64,000 nt of DNA from Spisula solida (GCA_947247005.1 OX365951.1:69501-133500); one strand, 5' to 3'. Shown: positions 12,244 to 25,024, numbered from the stretch's first letter. A program made the numbers and translations. The notes: generated by a model not told the origin, from the letters alone.

Positions 12244-13209
12244 TTTCATGTCACAGCAAAGAAACATCCCTACCAATTTTGGAGCCATTCATACTTATGG
12301 TGACAAAGTTATGCCCAGGACAAGAAATGCTTATAAAATCAATCAAAGGGAAAGAATTCAAAAATGACGCGGGTAGAGTTATGGTTCTGGTGCACTGCAC
12401 TTCGGCTTTTTGTAAGAAACACGCATACTACGTTTCAAGTCATTCAACCTGATGGTGACAAAGTTATGCTCCAGACAAGGAATGCTCTAATAAAATCAAT
12501 CAAAGGGAAATATTCAAAAACAAGAAATATCACTGAATGTGATCAATACCCCCAGAAACTGCTTGACACAGTCACTTAAATGTGCTTTGAGAAACAACTA
12601 GACTTAGAACTGATCATTCATGCAAATGTTCATTGAAATCAAACCAATGGTAACAAAGGAAAAATTCATAAGTGTAAAAAACAAAAGGCCATAACTCCCT
12701 TAAAATTAATCCGATAAACGTGTGCCGTGGATATGCACAACTAGACTTGGTACTGATCATTTCGCTAAGTTTCATTGAAATCCGGCAATTAATAACACAG
12801 AAAAATTTATAAGTGTAAAAAAATAAAGGGCCATAACTCCCTTAAAATTGATCCCACCAATGTGTGCCGAGAATATGCACAACTAGACTTGGTACTGATC
12901 ATTCATGCAAAGTTTCATTGAAATCCAACCATTGGTTATAGAGAAAGAGCGCGGACAAATTTTTAAGTGTAAATAAACCAAGGGCCATAACAACCTTAAA
13001 ATTTATCCGACTGGCTTATGCCAACGATATGCACAACTGGACTTGGTACTGATCAATCATGCAAAGTTTTGATGAAATACGACCAATTGTTGCAGAGAAA
13101 TAGCGCAGACAAAATTATACGGACCAACCAACAGACCAACCAACCAACCAACCATCCTCAAGCATGACTCCAATATAGCCCCCATATACTATGTATCTGG
13201 GGGTATAAT
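12244..13209 (+). mobile_element. Pearl-type element related to 8225-9665
   Basis: Units containing GCAAAGTTTCATTGAAATCC and GGCCATAACTCCCTTAAAAT recur near 12619, 12763, 12905 and 13058 (period 142-153). The array closes with repeated CCAACCAACC, then AGCCCCCATATACTATGTAT and CTGGGGGTATAA, a terminal hairpin. Confidence 0.78.
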
Positions 13210-13268
13210 GATGCAAGGTAGAGTTATAGTTCTTGTACACTGCACTTCAGCTTATTGCAAGAAACATG

Positions 13269-13396
13269 GGGTCCGTTGCCTAAGCAAAGCGCTACCGAGC
13301 GCCTTTATTCAGTTACTTCTCGTTCAATTAAATATAGAAGGCAAGGATTACCTCCCGTGGAAAGCGCTACGTAGCGCTCGCCCATGTTAACGGTCT
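13269..13396. mobile_element. 128 bp MITE with CATG duplication
   Basis: Ends GGGTCCGTTGCCTAAGCAAA and, at the right, AACGGTCT, flanked by CATG at 13265-13268 and 13397-13400. The interior AAGCGCTACCGAGCGCC / AAGCGCTACGTAGCGCTCG motifs relate it to the MITE at 6528-6826. The equivalent uninserted sequence appears near 12412 in a sister repeat. Confidence 0.65.
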
Positions 13397-13430
13397 CATG
13401 CATACCAATTTTTGAGTCATTTAAACTTGA

Positions 13431-13896
13431 GCGCTGGGTACACCATCTATTTTTAGAACCAGAAAACCGTTACTAAGCACGGCTTTTGAATCGCATGATT
13501 GCAGTTTCGGTGAAGTAAATATTTGATTTTCTATCTACCGCAAGTGGTACAGTGTATACATTAAGGGGTGCCACGTTCAGGTTGTCATCATTATCTCTGA
13601 AAAGATTCGCCAAATAAGCAAAATAGATGGTACCAACTTTTCATTTGTTACTTAACCACGTACAAAGTAAAAAAGGAAAAATTGGTACCGGCAATTAATT
13701 TTGTTTAATTGACAAATCTTTTCAAACAAAATGATAACAGCCTTAATAATCCCTTAATGCGTACGCTGCATAGATCACAACAAAGTAGATATAAAATCAA
13801 CAAATATTTACCCCACCGAAACTGCAATGACGTGATTCAAGACTTGTGCCGAGTAACAGTTTTTCCAGTTCTAAAAATAGACGGTGTACCCAGTGT
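13431..13896. mobile_element. MITE with ~95 bp terminal inverted repeats
   Basis: The left arm GCGCTGGGTACACCATCTAT... matches the inverse of the right arm ending GGTGTACCCAGTGT over about 95 bp with few differences, giving a foldable 466 bp unit. The flanks TTAAACTTGA and TAAATTGA suggest a slightly diverged target duplication. No coding capacity. Confidence 0.8.
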
Positions 13897-13960
13897 TAAA
13901 TTGACAAAGTTATGCTCCAGACAAGAAAAATGGGACGTCGCTGCCGCAGACGCAGGCAAT

Positions 13961-15330
13961 TATAATACAAGAGGGCCCAAAGGGCCCTAGGTCGCTCACA
14001 TGTCGTAATAGTGCATGCAAGCCCTGTGATTTGACCTAGTGACCAAGTTCTTGACCCAATATCGCACTTGACCTAGATTTTGCTGAGATGATCATTCCGA
14101 CCAAGTTTGATAAAGATTGACCAAAATTGTGACCTCTAGTGTCTACACAAGGTTTTCTATGATTTGACCTTGTGACCTAGTTTTTGACCCAAGATCCCAA
14201 TATCGAACTTGACCTAGATTTTTTTAAGATGATCATTGTGATCAAGTTTCATAAAGATTAGATCACAATTATGCCCTCTAGTGACCACACAAGGTTTTTC
14301 TATGATTTGACCTTGTGACCTAGTTTTTGACCCCGGTTAACCCAATATCGAACCTGACTTAGATTTTGTTGAGATGATCATTCCGAACAAGTTTGATAAA
14401 GATTAGGCCAAAATAGTGGCCTCTAGTGTCCAGACAAGGTTTTTCTATGATTTGACATTGTGACCTAGTTTTTGACCTCAGATAACCCAATATCGAACTT
14501 GACCTAGATTTTGTTGAGATGATCATTCTGACCACGTTTGATAAAGATTAGGCCAAAATTGTGACCTCTAGTGTCCAGACAAGGTTTTTCTAAGATTTGA
14601 CATTGTGACCTAGTTTTTGACCCCAGTTATAACTCGATATTGAACTTGACCTATATTTTGTTAAGATGATCATTCTGACCAAGTTTGATAAAGAGTAGGT
14701 CGAAATTGTGACCTCTAGTGACTACACAAGGTTTTTCAATGATTTGGCCTTGTGACCTAGTTTTTGACCCCAGATGACCCAATATTATGACCTAGATTTT
14801 GTTGCGATGATCATTCTGACCAAGTTTGATAAAGATTAGGCCAAGACTGTGGCCTCTAGTGTCCAGACAAGGTTTTTCTATGATTTGACATTGTGACCTA
14901 GTTTTTGACCCCAGTTAACTCGATATTGAACTTGACCTAGATTTTGTTAAGATGATCATTCTGACCAAGTTTGATAAAGAGTAGGTCGAAATTGTGACCT
15001 CTAGTGACTAGACAAAGTTTTTCTATGATTTGACCTTGTGACCTAGTTTTTGACCCCATATAACCCAATATCAAACTTGACCTATATTTTGTTGAGATGT
15101 TCATTCTGACCAAGTTTGATAAAGAGTAGGTCAAATTTGTGACCTCTAGTGACTACACAAGGTTTTCTATGATTTGACCTTGTGACCTAGTTTTTGACCC
15201 CAGATAACCCAATATCGAACTTGACCTTTATTTTGTTGAGATGATCATTCTGACCAAGTTTCATAAAGATTAGACCAAAATTGTGACCTGTAGTGTCTAC
15301 ACAGTCAAGCAAATTGTGACTTTGTGACAG
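13961..15330 (-). mobile_element. Pearl/Helentron-type array, 144-146 bp unit, about nine copies
   Basis: GACCTAGTTTTTGACCCC recurs at about 14173, 14317, 14461, 14607, 14753, 14895, 15039 and 15184 (spacing 142-146). Units also carry GATGATCATTCTGACCAAG and TTTGATAAAGATTAG. The array is bracketed by inverted GCTCACATGTC (about 13993) and GACAGGTGAGC (about 15327). Outside the left bracket lies the hairpin GAGGGCCCAAAGGGCCCTAG, which on the minus strand would be a 3'-terminal hairpin. Subterminal inverted repeats plus one terminal hairpin are the known Helentron pattern; the strand is inferred from that. Confidence 0.78.
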
Positions 15331-15344
15331 GTGAGCTAAAAAGT

Positions 15345-15903
15345 AATCCCAATATATGTCGCACACAAATTATTTTAAAATTAAATAAAGGGAGATCATT
15401 TCAAAACTTCACTATTTAGAATTATGGTTTTTGGTCACTGCACTTCTCCTAGTTGACATCTATTCATATATCAAGTTTAATGGCAATACCTCAAATAGTT
15501 CTTGAGGTATGCCCTGGACAAAAAGTTATCTTAAAATTAAACAAAGGGAGGTAATTTCAAAACTGGACTACATAGAGTTATGGTTTTTGATCACTGCACT
15601 TTTCCTAGTTGCCATCTATTCATATATCAAGTTTCAAATCAATACCTTAAATAGTTTTCAATTTATGCTCTGGACAAAAAATATTTTAAATTAAACAAGG
15701 GGAGATAATTTCAAAACTGGGCCATATAGAGTTATGGTTCGCGGTTACTGCACTTCTCCTAGTTGCCATCTATTCACATACCAAGTTTCAAGCCAATACT
15801 GCAAATAGTTTTAAGAGTTATGCTCTGGACAAAATAAGGGATGGACGGACAGACGCATACTATTTAGTATTACTATATCCCTTCGTTTTTGGAGGGGGAT
15901 AAC
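15345..15903 (+). mobile_element. Pearl-type array, ~156 bp unit (three copies)
   Basis: TTAAACAAAGGGAGGTAATT-type starts occur near 15381, 15536 and 15692, each followed by TATGGTTTTTGGTCACTGCA and CACTTCTCCTAGTTG variants. The array ends with GGATGGACGGACAGACGC and a hairpin TATCCC...GGGGGATAAC. It directly abuts the inverted array to its left. Confidence 0.78.
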
Positions 15904-16671
15904 AAGCTACCTACGTCACAGGTTTAATTACAAAATTTCAATCCTTACTCGATCAAGCTATTGCGCAAAAAAATTAAACTTAAAATTTCCATTTTTGCAA
16001 TATTGAACCGCTTGCACTACTTTCAAATCCCATGTCCACAATAGACCCAGGCATGCACAAGCAGTAAAATACATTGATGATTACCTCTTCCAATCAAGTT
16101 ATTCCACTAAATACAAAATGTAGGTTCATCTGACTAAGTACTGAAGACATTGTCGCCATGAATCCTCCCTTTATGCCAATATATTCTGAAAGGAGCGAAG
16201 ATGGTTCCATGCATCACATACTGGTAACTGAAATGAATCAATACTTCATTAAAAATCTAAATATCGAACAAGAATTCTATATACTAATGAGTGATTGTCC
16301 CACCTGCATGCAGTTATTTTGCTCACAGTGTCCAACAAGCTACTTTTCTTCAAGGGACTGGGTTATCCTTATCAGACTCTTATCCCTTTCCACTTCACAC
16401 TCATAATAGATTAATAATCCTCAGCTTTCCTGAGATTATTTAATTTTAATGAGTGTGCACCTATAGGCCAGCACATTTGACCTGTCTCTAATTAATTATC
16501 ATGTGTTTTCTTTATTGTACTGTAAGAATGTTTTGATCAGTTAAAATAACAATTCTGATTAGACAATGGATATGCACAGATATTCAAGGGTGACATGTTA
16601 AATGTGCTAACCTATACTATGTTTATTGTATTTTTTACAAGTCAGTAAAACTACACAATATATATAGAGGA

Positions 16672-17390
16672 TATTTGTTGATTTTGGTGTAAGATCGAAT
16701 TTTATTTCACAGGTGATCACAGAAAATCAATATTTTCAAGAGTGGTACAGCCACGAGTGAAAATTTAATTTTCTGTTATCACTGGGTGAAATAAATTCGA
16801 TCTTACACCAAAATTACCAAATTTTCTGTTTATTATATGCCTCAATTCCTCTTAAATATGTGTCGTAATTGGCTGAATTGGAAAAATCACGTCGAAATTA
16901 GAACGTCACGACGTGAGAATTATGACGTCATGGTGACATAACGCATATTTTAAAGCCCGGCGCTGTTCAAGTTTAACGTTTCTTTTTCTTCATGATACTG
17001 GAACCAGCTTCAAAAACAGCGAAAATAAAGTGGTAATTTCACTGTTATTTTCACTGAAAATCTCCATAATCCATTGAAAGCAAATAATAAAATATGCTAA
17101 TCAAAGTCATTGAATATCAAACTCATACTGGTCATATTTTTTTTCAAAATGTACCAGAAAATGATCCAATTTCAATTTTTTCCCCAAAGATTTAAAACAT
17201 TCAATTGTGAAATTCGTGAACACAAGGATTTTTTTATATTGTATTATCAAACCTGTTGGGAGTTTGTTCTGTGGGAGTTAAATATTACACATGGTATAGG
17301 AACATATCAGTTTATCTTCATTTGAATTTATCAGTGGCACTATACCAGAGACTATAATATATAGCAGTCTCTGCCTATATAGATACTGAG
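16672..17390. mobile_element. Fold-back/palindromic DNA transposon, family A copy 1
   Basis: A near-perfect palindrome at 16681-16814, arms of about 65 bp beginning ATTTTGGTGTAAGATCGAAT, separated by only a few bases. It is followed by TATGCCTCAATTCC, GAACGTCACGACGTGAGAAT and TATGACGTCATGG, which recur at 37080-37170. A third partial copy lies at 28467-28600. No transposase was seen. Confidence 0.7.
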
Positions 17391-18248
17391 GCATAATTTA
17401 AATGACCATAACTCATCAAATTAAAAATAATAGCAGAAAAGCTAATATTCTTTCTGGTGCAGGAAACTGAGATATCCAGATTATTCTGATAAATTTTGTC
17501 AGATTTACTCCTATAGTTTGTTTCAATTTCTGTTGCTAAGGCCAAAATAATAATTGTGTGTTTCTAGTAACCCTGCCTTAAACATAAGGTTTAACATTTT
17601 CTTTGTTCAACTTCTTTAATGGTATATTGTTGGAAGTCACTGCAGATTGTCGATTTTCCAGTACATAAAACAAAATTAATAATATTTTTTAAAAAATCCC
17701 AACCTTCATCCTAGACAATAATTTTTATGTTACCAGTACCACAATATTAATTTGGCTTAGAACCAGAGAGAAAACCATATGATTTTGTGTATACTGTGTA
17801 ACACCAGTTTTACAATGACAAGAGACAATATACAACATTGACAAAGATCAGACAGACAGATAGCTTGAGATACCCCATAGTGTACATCTAGAGTTTTATG
17901 ATCCTATTATTATACCACTTCAATGTAACAGATAGATAAAGCCTGTGCACTCTTTCGCACCTTTTGATAAAGACAAAAATTGATGTCAAAGATAAACTAC
18001 AAACAATTACTTTAATTATTTACTGCAGACCTAAATATATATCATATTTCGAATATTTTTAGACAATTGAATACTTAATATGTACCTGAATCATATATAT
18101 TTTATCCATTTGTGATAAAGGACACATTTTGTATAATCTTTTATTAGGACTGTGGCATTGATAGTTGTTCTAAGCGTAAATTAATAGCTAGACCACCTTT
18201 ATATTATAAAATTTTATGTGTCTATATATTATTATCTTTGTTTATATT

Positions 18249-19325
18249 CAGGGGCGGATCCAGGATTTGGCGTTAGGGGGGGCGTACATTCATGTATTGA
18301 TACCCCCCCCCCCAAGAAAATGCGCGAGCGAAGCGAGCAAGAAAAAACTGTATCTCTGAGAAGCATTCCACACAATTTCGTTCTTTATCTTAAAATATTC
18401 ATTGATAAAGTTAATGTGAGAGCAAGGCGAGCAAGAATATATGAATTAATTATTTGAGCAGCATATCCCTCATACTCATTCCCTACTTGACAAAATTAAC
18501 TGATAGTGGTTGTGCGAGCGCAGCGAGCAAGAAAAAAATGCAATTATCTATTTCAGCAGCAAACACCACATCCTTATTACTTGGTTATATTCACTGATGT
18601 AGTAATTGTAAGAATTAGAAAAAAAAATCAGTGTTTATCTGAGCATCATACCCAACCAACTCATTGGTAAATCAAAACTTGGCAGCTTTCGTTGAATTTA
18701 CGTAGTTCTACAGCGAGCGAAGCGAGCAAGAAAATTCGTTGTTTATATGAGCAGCATAGCCAGGACTAACGATTATCGACTGCTATATATATATAGCTTC
18801 TGTAAATTCGTCACGAAGAAAAAATGCAATGTCTATCTGAGCAGCATACTCTGCGAACTCCAGGGCTTCAGTTTTGTTTAAGAGGAAATGTGAAATACTT
18901 GGGATCCAGCGACTAGGGAGACCAGTGGCTTTCTGCCTCGTGACTTTTTAAATATAACCACGGAATTCGTCAGCTGCATTTTGAGATATCTCATTTTTTA
19001 ATGAAAATGACAGGTTTATAAGAAAATCAAGCCAACTGTATTACTGACTTGTCGGACATTTTTAATGTGCAAGAATCTCGGCAATTCTGTAGCCGATGTT
19101 TGGCATTATGCTACCAATCAGTCCCATATTTTGTTTTTTGCATAGAGCATTAAGTTCACTTAAAAATCCATTAATTTATTATTGTGTTATTGACGCGAGC
19201 GAAGTGAGCGAAAAAAAATTGCATATCAATATTGTTCTTACAACCAATCTATGATTAAATTACCTAGGCTCCGGCGATTTTAGGGGGGGCGTACGCCGGG
19301 TCCGCCCCCCCTTGGATCCGCCTAT
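18249..19325. mobile_element. hAT-like non-autonomous element
   Basis: Ends CAGGGGCGGATCCAGG and the inverse CCTTGGATCCGCCTATG, with GGGGGGGCGTACG tracts just inside both ends. Inside, GCGAGCGAAGCGAGCAAGAA followed by a TATCTGAGCAGCATAC-like phrase recurs at about 18322, 18414, 18505, 18713 and 19194. It is 1.08 kb with no transposase frame. An 8-bp target duplication is not clear. Confidence 0.75.
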
Positions 19326-21106
19326 GATATTATCATACAATTTGGCCCACTATACAAAAGTTTACCTTTATTAACACCAACACAAAATAATATTATTTAA
19401 AAGTAAAGATCTTTCTAAATTCATATACTTTCCAAACTTAATAAAAACCAATACTAGTTCCCTGTATGTATTTAAATGTCAATCACAATTTTTGTTTGAC
19501 TGTAAAATCTTTTAATTTCAGAGGAGTTGAATTTTCATTGATTTCATTGTTGAACGACCACAAAATCTTATCCCCACAATAAATCAACCTCCTACATACA
19601 GATCATGGGTACAAACGCATCTTTAAATTTAAATCCTTAAAATGGTCAATTTGATACTTAGAATTCGAAGCCAACAGGTCGCACATACATTTCAAGATAT
19701 AAAGACATCGTCAAGTTAGCATGTGTTCATTTTGATGTTTTATATATATATTAATTGTCAAACGAAAATATCATACAATATACTGAAACCAAAAAGTTTA
19801 GTCACTACAGTATGTTTCAATTGTGATCTACCAGATTTGAATTATAAGTTACAATGTGAATCCTTATAATTGGCCTATAAGATATGGATAGGAGAAAAGT
19901 TCTTATTTCTTCATTATTTTTTTTTAATTGGTATTCACATTTTAAATTAACATTAAAATATAGACTATTTATATATAACAAGTTCAAAAGGCAACATATC
20001 ACATACTGTTACAAGTACACAATTTAAAAGTTTACTTTAATAATTAATATAAAACATACTTGTTATAAATATTGTTCAACTAAATCATTAGTTTCAATGT
20101 TTATTAACTAATATGAAAAATACAGTAAGATACTGATCACAATCAAAGTTACTCTATAAAGGTGACAGATGGTGAGAACATAATACTGATTGGTTTTATA
20201 TTGGTACCCCACTGTGTACACTGATTAGGGTCTGATCTGATCGATACTGCACACAGGGAACTGTATTGTTTATTGTCTAGATCTGTCTGTCATTAATTAA
20301 TTACAAGTACAAGACGATTTTGGCACTGATCATGTTTCTGTGTTTGAGTTTGTTGCTGTTTTTAGTGGTATTATGATTAACTTAAGCCTAATTTTATTGT
20401 AAAGTTCTCTCTTTTTTGCTGTTTTTTTTAGTAAATTCTAATGTATTTTAAACACAATTTTGTCACATTGACATCACATACAAACCCAACATTACAAACC
20501 AATTTTGAAGTAAACAGTTCTAATACTATTATTACCAAAAAGTGTACTAATTAAATGAAATAAGCTATGTCTCAATACTGAAATTTTAAACATGATTTTT
20601 TTTTTCTTAATTATTTCAAGGTTTCCATTGCACAGGAACTACATTTATAAGAGGACTTTTATTCACAATGTTGAATGAAACCGGATACAGACAAAATCCC
20701 CATTGGACATAATCCCTATCACCCATTTTGCTAGTTTCTTTATAACATTGATTATTTATGTTTGTATTTTCATTAATTATACAATAAAAATAAAGTATCT
20801 TTGTTGTGTACTGTATAATAGGTACTTAAAGTGCAACGAAAATGAATGTCTTTTACTTAATACACAGTGTGGATTTTGTCCACCCAATGATGAGGATTTT
20901 GTCCATCTTTTGAAATCCATAATGGGATTTTGTTGACCTGGACAAAAATTAGCTGGTGGTATTATGCATCTGTCAATTGAAAGTTACAGCCCCCAACCAC
21001 GGGGAATGGCAGTAACTTTTAATAGTTTGCTTTATTCAAACCCCTGGTAAAATCCTTGCCCCCCCCCCAGGGCCATACATACAGAAAGTAAAACTCCTGC
21101 AAATTG

Positions 21107-21127
21107 CCCCCCCCCCCCCCCCCCCCC
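21107..21127 (+). repeat. Poly-C tract (21 bases)
   Basis: An uninterrupted run of C, with a second 10-base C run at 21059-21068 in the same neighbourhood. On the minus (transcribed) strand this is a G-run able to form a G-quadruplex. Confidence 0.9.
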
Positions 21128-21267
21128 TATACCTCACAGGTAATCACAGCTATATTCTCTAAGAAAATAACGGATTTAATATCCAAATATTACTGAAAGA
21201 AACTCTTAATTTTGTTCATTTTTACAAAGACCTACACTCTAAAGTAGTATAAAATATGTCCCTGTAA

Positions 21268-22861
21268 TAGTGTTCCACAATCGGACCAAAATTACTATCG
21301 GTAATCGAATCGAATTTTCATTTCACTATCGATTGATTAATCGATTATGCTATCGAAAACTCGGAAGAAAATTACGTCCTAGCTACTCCAGTTAAGTGGT
21401 TCGGAGGCCCTTGGAAATTATATAACAAGAGTACTTAATCTAAACTGGGGTGTCACTAGACACAATAAACCCTGTCACAGGCCCCTAATTACTCAATGAT
21501 TGAGAATCCTTTCATAAAACACAGGAGTCCTTCCTCAATGGTTTGAGTATCCTTTCATAAAACACAGGAGTCCTTCCTCAATGTATGGATGTTAAAGCCT
21601 TAAAACACTTGATCTAATATGTAGCTCCTTTTAAATTAACCGAAAAAGTTTTATTGCTCTTAATCAATGTAAATTTGTACTTAAATAAAGCCTTATTCAA
21701 GTTATTTGGATTTTTTAAAAAAGTTTAGTTAAAACCAAAATCATTTAAATGGATAATCTGAAGCAAGGCTCTGACCTCTTTAGATTCAGGAGACCAAAAA
21801 AAATATATAAATATGCATATTTGCATGGATATAAACACTTCTTGATGCATTAAAAAGCTACTACATGGTACAGTAGCTCTACTTTCAATTTATTTATTTA
21901 AATGTTGCGAAAATATATGACATTCGGAAGTAACATAATTCCAGTTGTAACTGGCGGCAAAACTATCAATTTGTTATATTTTGGTTACTTACACGACCCA
22001 GCGATTTTCCCCCTTCTTTGTTAGGTACCCCTAAAAGGTAGCTTCCCAATTGGAAAAAGTATCCATTTTCCCAATTTCAGAGGAAAATAATTCCCAATCT
22101 GGTGCATCTTGGCTGCGCAAGTCATGCCATAAGTTAAAATTTGTGCATTTTATGAGGAAATGCATGGCATATCATGCACAAGCTTTTATGTTAGTTTCTA
22201 TCATCATTAAGATAGATGTCGTTTTTTTAAGAATTCACAAAAATTTCCAATTTGAGAAAAAACGCCGCAATTTTTTACCAATTTGTCTGGTACCGGTACC
22301 TTTCCCAAACAAGCAAGAAAAATCGCTGCTGACCTTATCATTAAATTACGGCTACCAGATTAGACTCGAACGTAAAAACAACAAATCTCGATCTAGACAC
22401 TAATTGTTTATATTTACGGCCACTCACAACTACAATGTAAATCAATGCGCGGAAAATAGTTCTAGCGATAGACCCCTCCTTCCGATAGAAGTGTATAGGT
22501 ATAGGTAGGTGGAGTTATTGAATAGGATTGTGGAGTCGCGCATTGCAAGAATTGTAATTTAATTATTCCTAACTTGATAATTGGCGCGTGTGTCATAACA
22601 TAAACACATCAATTTCTGAATGGCGGCGTGATCAATACGAGTGTTACCGGTAATCAAGTGTAACGCCCATTGATTCTATCGGAATGATAAGGATTACAAG
22701 TTGGTGGGAATTTTAATTTAAAATTGGGGGAAATGGTTCTTATTTTTGATCGTCACGTGTTTGTTCATCTGTAAGCCTTTTACTCAGTGGATTTTTCTAA
22801 TTCACTATCGATAGTCGGCGATTTCAACATTACAGCGACGATTGTTCGATTGGGATCACTA
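21268..22861. mobile_element. hAT element, 1.6 kb, perfect 8-bp target duplication CCCTGTAA
   Basis: CCCTGTAA stands at both 21260-21267 and 22862-22869. Ends are TAGTGTTCCACAATCGGAC and the inverse of TAGTGATCCCAATCGAAC. An ATCGATT-rich subterminal region occurs at both ends. The longest internal frame (22050-22403) resembles no transposase, so the copy is non-autonomous or an internally replaced relative. Confidence 0.92.
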
Positions 22862-23419
22862 CCCTGTAAGGAAACTAATAAAATATGAAAATATATTTGA
22901 TATGCATGCATAAAGGTAAGAATCATGTCAAATTCTCTGTGCTATAGATTTATTTGATAATAGGAACATTTTTGTCTTGAACAATTCAGATAAAATGTCC
23001 TTTATTCACATTGAAACACCATCATACTTTTAAGGGGACGGACATTACACATACCATTCCTTTTTTCTCCATTATCTAATATTAAATAAAACAAGACTGC
23101 GTTCAATAAATGCATACTTTTTGACAAGATCTCAGCACAGTGCCACCTATACATATTATATCGAAATGACCTTTTATTATTGAATAATATTTTTCCAATA
23201 TCAATTGTAAACAAAAAGGCGCACAAATATATTTGTTATGTAACAGCCCTTTTGATTAGATAAAGCACCTTACCTCACTAAGTGCTCAGATATAGTTCAA
23301 TTTTGAACTCTGAGCCATGACCTATCGGACTAGTCCATTTTGGCGGGTAGACCATAGTTAATTACGTTCGCAGGTCATTATTTAATGATGTGAATCTTAC
23401 ATATATCTGTTTGTTATCG

Positions 23420-23520
23420 AATTACAGTTTAGTGCAGTCGGCAACGTTCAGGATTTCTAACCCGAAGTTCGGTGGTTCAAATTCTCAATTCGCTCATATT
23501 TTTACCATTATTTTATGTTA
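23420..23520 (+). mobile_element. tRNA-like SINE head
   Basis: GTGCAGTCGGCAACGTTCAG followed by GTTCGGTGGTTCAAATTCTC (B-box GGTTCAAATTC) at tRNA-like spacing. The acceptor arm does not pair, so this is not a functional tRNA. Confidence 0.55.
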
Positions 23521-23824
23521 TTTAAAGAGTATATAAACTAAAGTTTCTTTTTTTAATTAATCCATGAAAATGTGTTGAATCAATTTATTTTTCATTTTCA
23601 CTTTTAGCGATCGTTTCCATATTCCGAGTTTACTGACAACCTGTATTACGTTGATTAGCTGTCATAACATTCTACAATACACATGCAAAGCTCTAAAAAT
23701 ACTTTGAAGCATGTAACAAATATGGCTTGTCACATACGGTTATAACACGGATATTGCAATTTATGTGCATTTATAAATTAAAAAATGTGTAAATATAAAT
23801 CGAAAAAAGAAAAATATATTTTAT

Positions 23825-23935
23825 TTTAGTGAGATTCGAACTTGCCCTGTTCAGACAAAAGTTATTTTACAATGTATCAAGCGTTATACCGTCACGACCA
23901 TTCAGACACACGGAATAGTTGGCCTTAATTATATT
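23825..23935 (-). mobile_element. tRNA-like SINE head, opposite orientation
   Basis: The minus strand reads TGGTCGTGACGGTATAACGC (A-box-like) and CAAGTTCGAATCTCACT (B-box). Together with the plus-strand head at 23420-23520 it forms an inverted pair about 0.4 kb apart. Confidence 0.55.
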
Positions 23936-24167
23936 TCTTGTCTTTTCCATTAAACCTATACCAACCTATATCGATTAATGGTTAAAACCTTAAAAGTGCA
24001 GTCACGGCTCAATGCTCGAAATCGAACTATACACCTGATAATACTAGAATTCTTAATAAATCAATAATACATTCACACTTCAGTGGCCCAAACAGAGATA
24101 TCTGTAAGGCCAAACTTAAAATATTCTATGTTTCCCCTTCTTGACTGAAGCAGATAGTAGGTAGTCA

Positions 24168-24400
24168 GGGGCGTAGCATGATCTAAACAAATGTGTAGGC
24201 CAATTTTGAGGGGGGCCTGGGTGCATGCTCCCCTGAATTTTTTTTATTTTCTACATTAGTGTAGGTGCATTCTTAGTACTTTTCAGGCTAAAAACAAGAA
24301 CAATTATTATGACTCACACTTGTCATTACAACAAATGAAATATCACAAATTAAAGTAGAGCATATCAATTCATATTGAAGGGGGGGGGGGGGGGGGTCAA
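24168..24400. mobile_element. hAT-type end (CAGGGGCGTAGC) with a 17-base poly-G tract
   Basis: CAGGGGCGTAGCATGATC at 24168 is a typical hAT terminus followed by GGGGGGCCTGGGTGC. A run of 17 G lies at 24380-24396. The opposite terminus was not identified, so the extent is uncertain. Confidence 0.45.
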
Positions 24401-25024
24401 GGATATCAAGAACCGGCTTTATCCAGGAATCACCGAGACCTTCCGGGTAGGACCGTATCTCTACCTTACGTGTACCATAATAAATCGTAGCATACCAGAT
24501 ATGATATAAGACTGCGGAGAGAGCAGTGAAGTCAATGGTTGACACCTTTTAGACTGAGTTTACTTTGGCATAAGTAAATGCTCTCTTTCCAACACCCATC
24601 TCCCATCAGCGGAATAATAGCCTGATTCTGCTTCTAGTTCATCATGCTCAACTGGCATGCATTTCTTAGCTGGTTTCTTATTTTGTGGCATGACTTGATA
24701 TGATTATCAGTTTAATGACAGCTGATGCTCTTCCCGCCTTTTACCCAAGTTCATATATCATATCTAGTGACTTCCAGGTAGCACTGGCGTGTCACCTGGG
24801 CACAGCTGTGGCGAAACTGTCACCGTAATACAACTGGCAATAAACAGGACCTAACCGTACTTTACCGGGGCCCTACCCTAATGAGTCAATGAGTCACCGT
24901 ATTAAACGGGGAATATTACCCTAGCAGCTTAACCTACTCGGGCGTCACACTGATACACACACAAGAATATTCTTTCAGACGGGGGTACCACCGCGGTAAC
25001 GTCTTGAATGTGAAAATGCAATTG

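Noticed and set aside
13961..15330. CRISPR-like array
   Set aside because: Units are contiguous 144-146 bp tandem copies with no variable spacers, in a eukaryotic context.
22050..22403. 117-codon open frame inside the hAT element
   Set aside because: No DDE, zinc-finger BED or dimerisation motif; basic tail and low complexity; probably chance.
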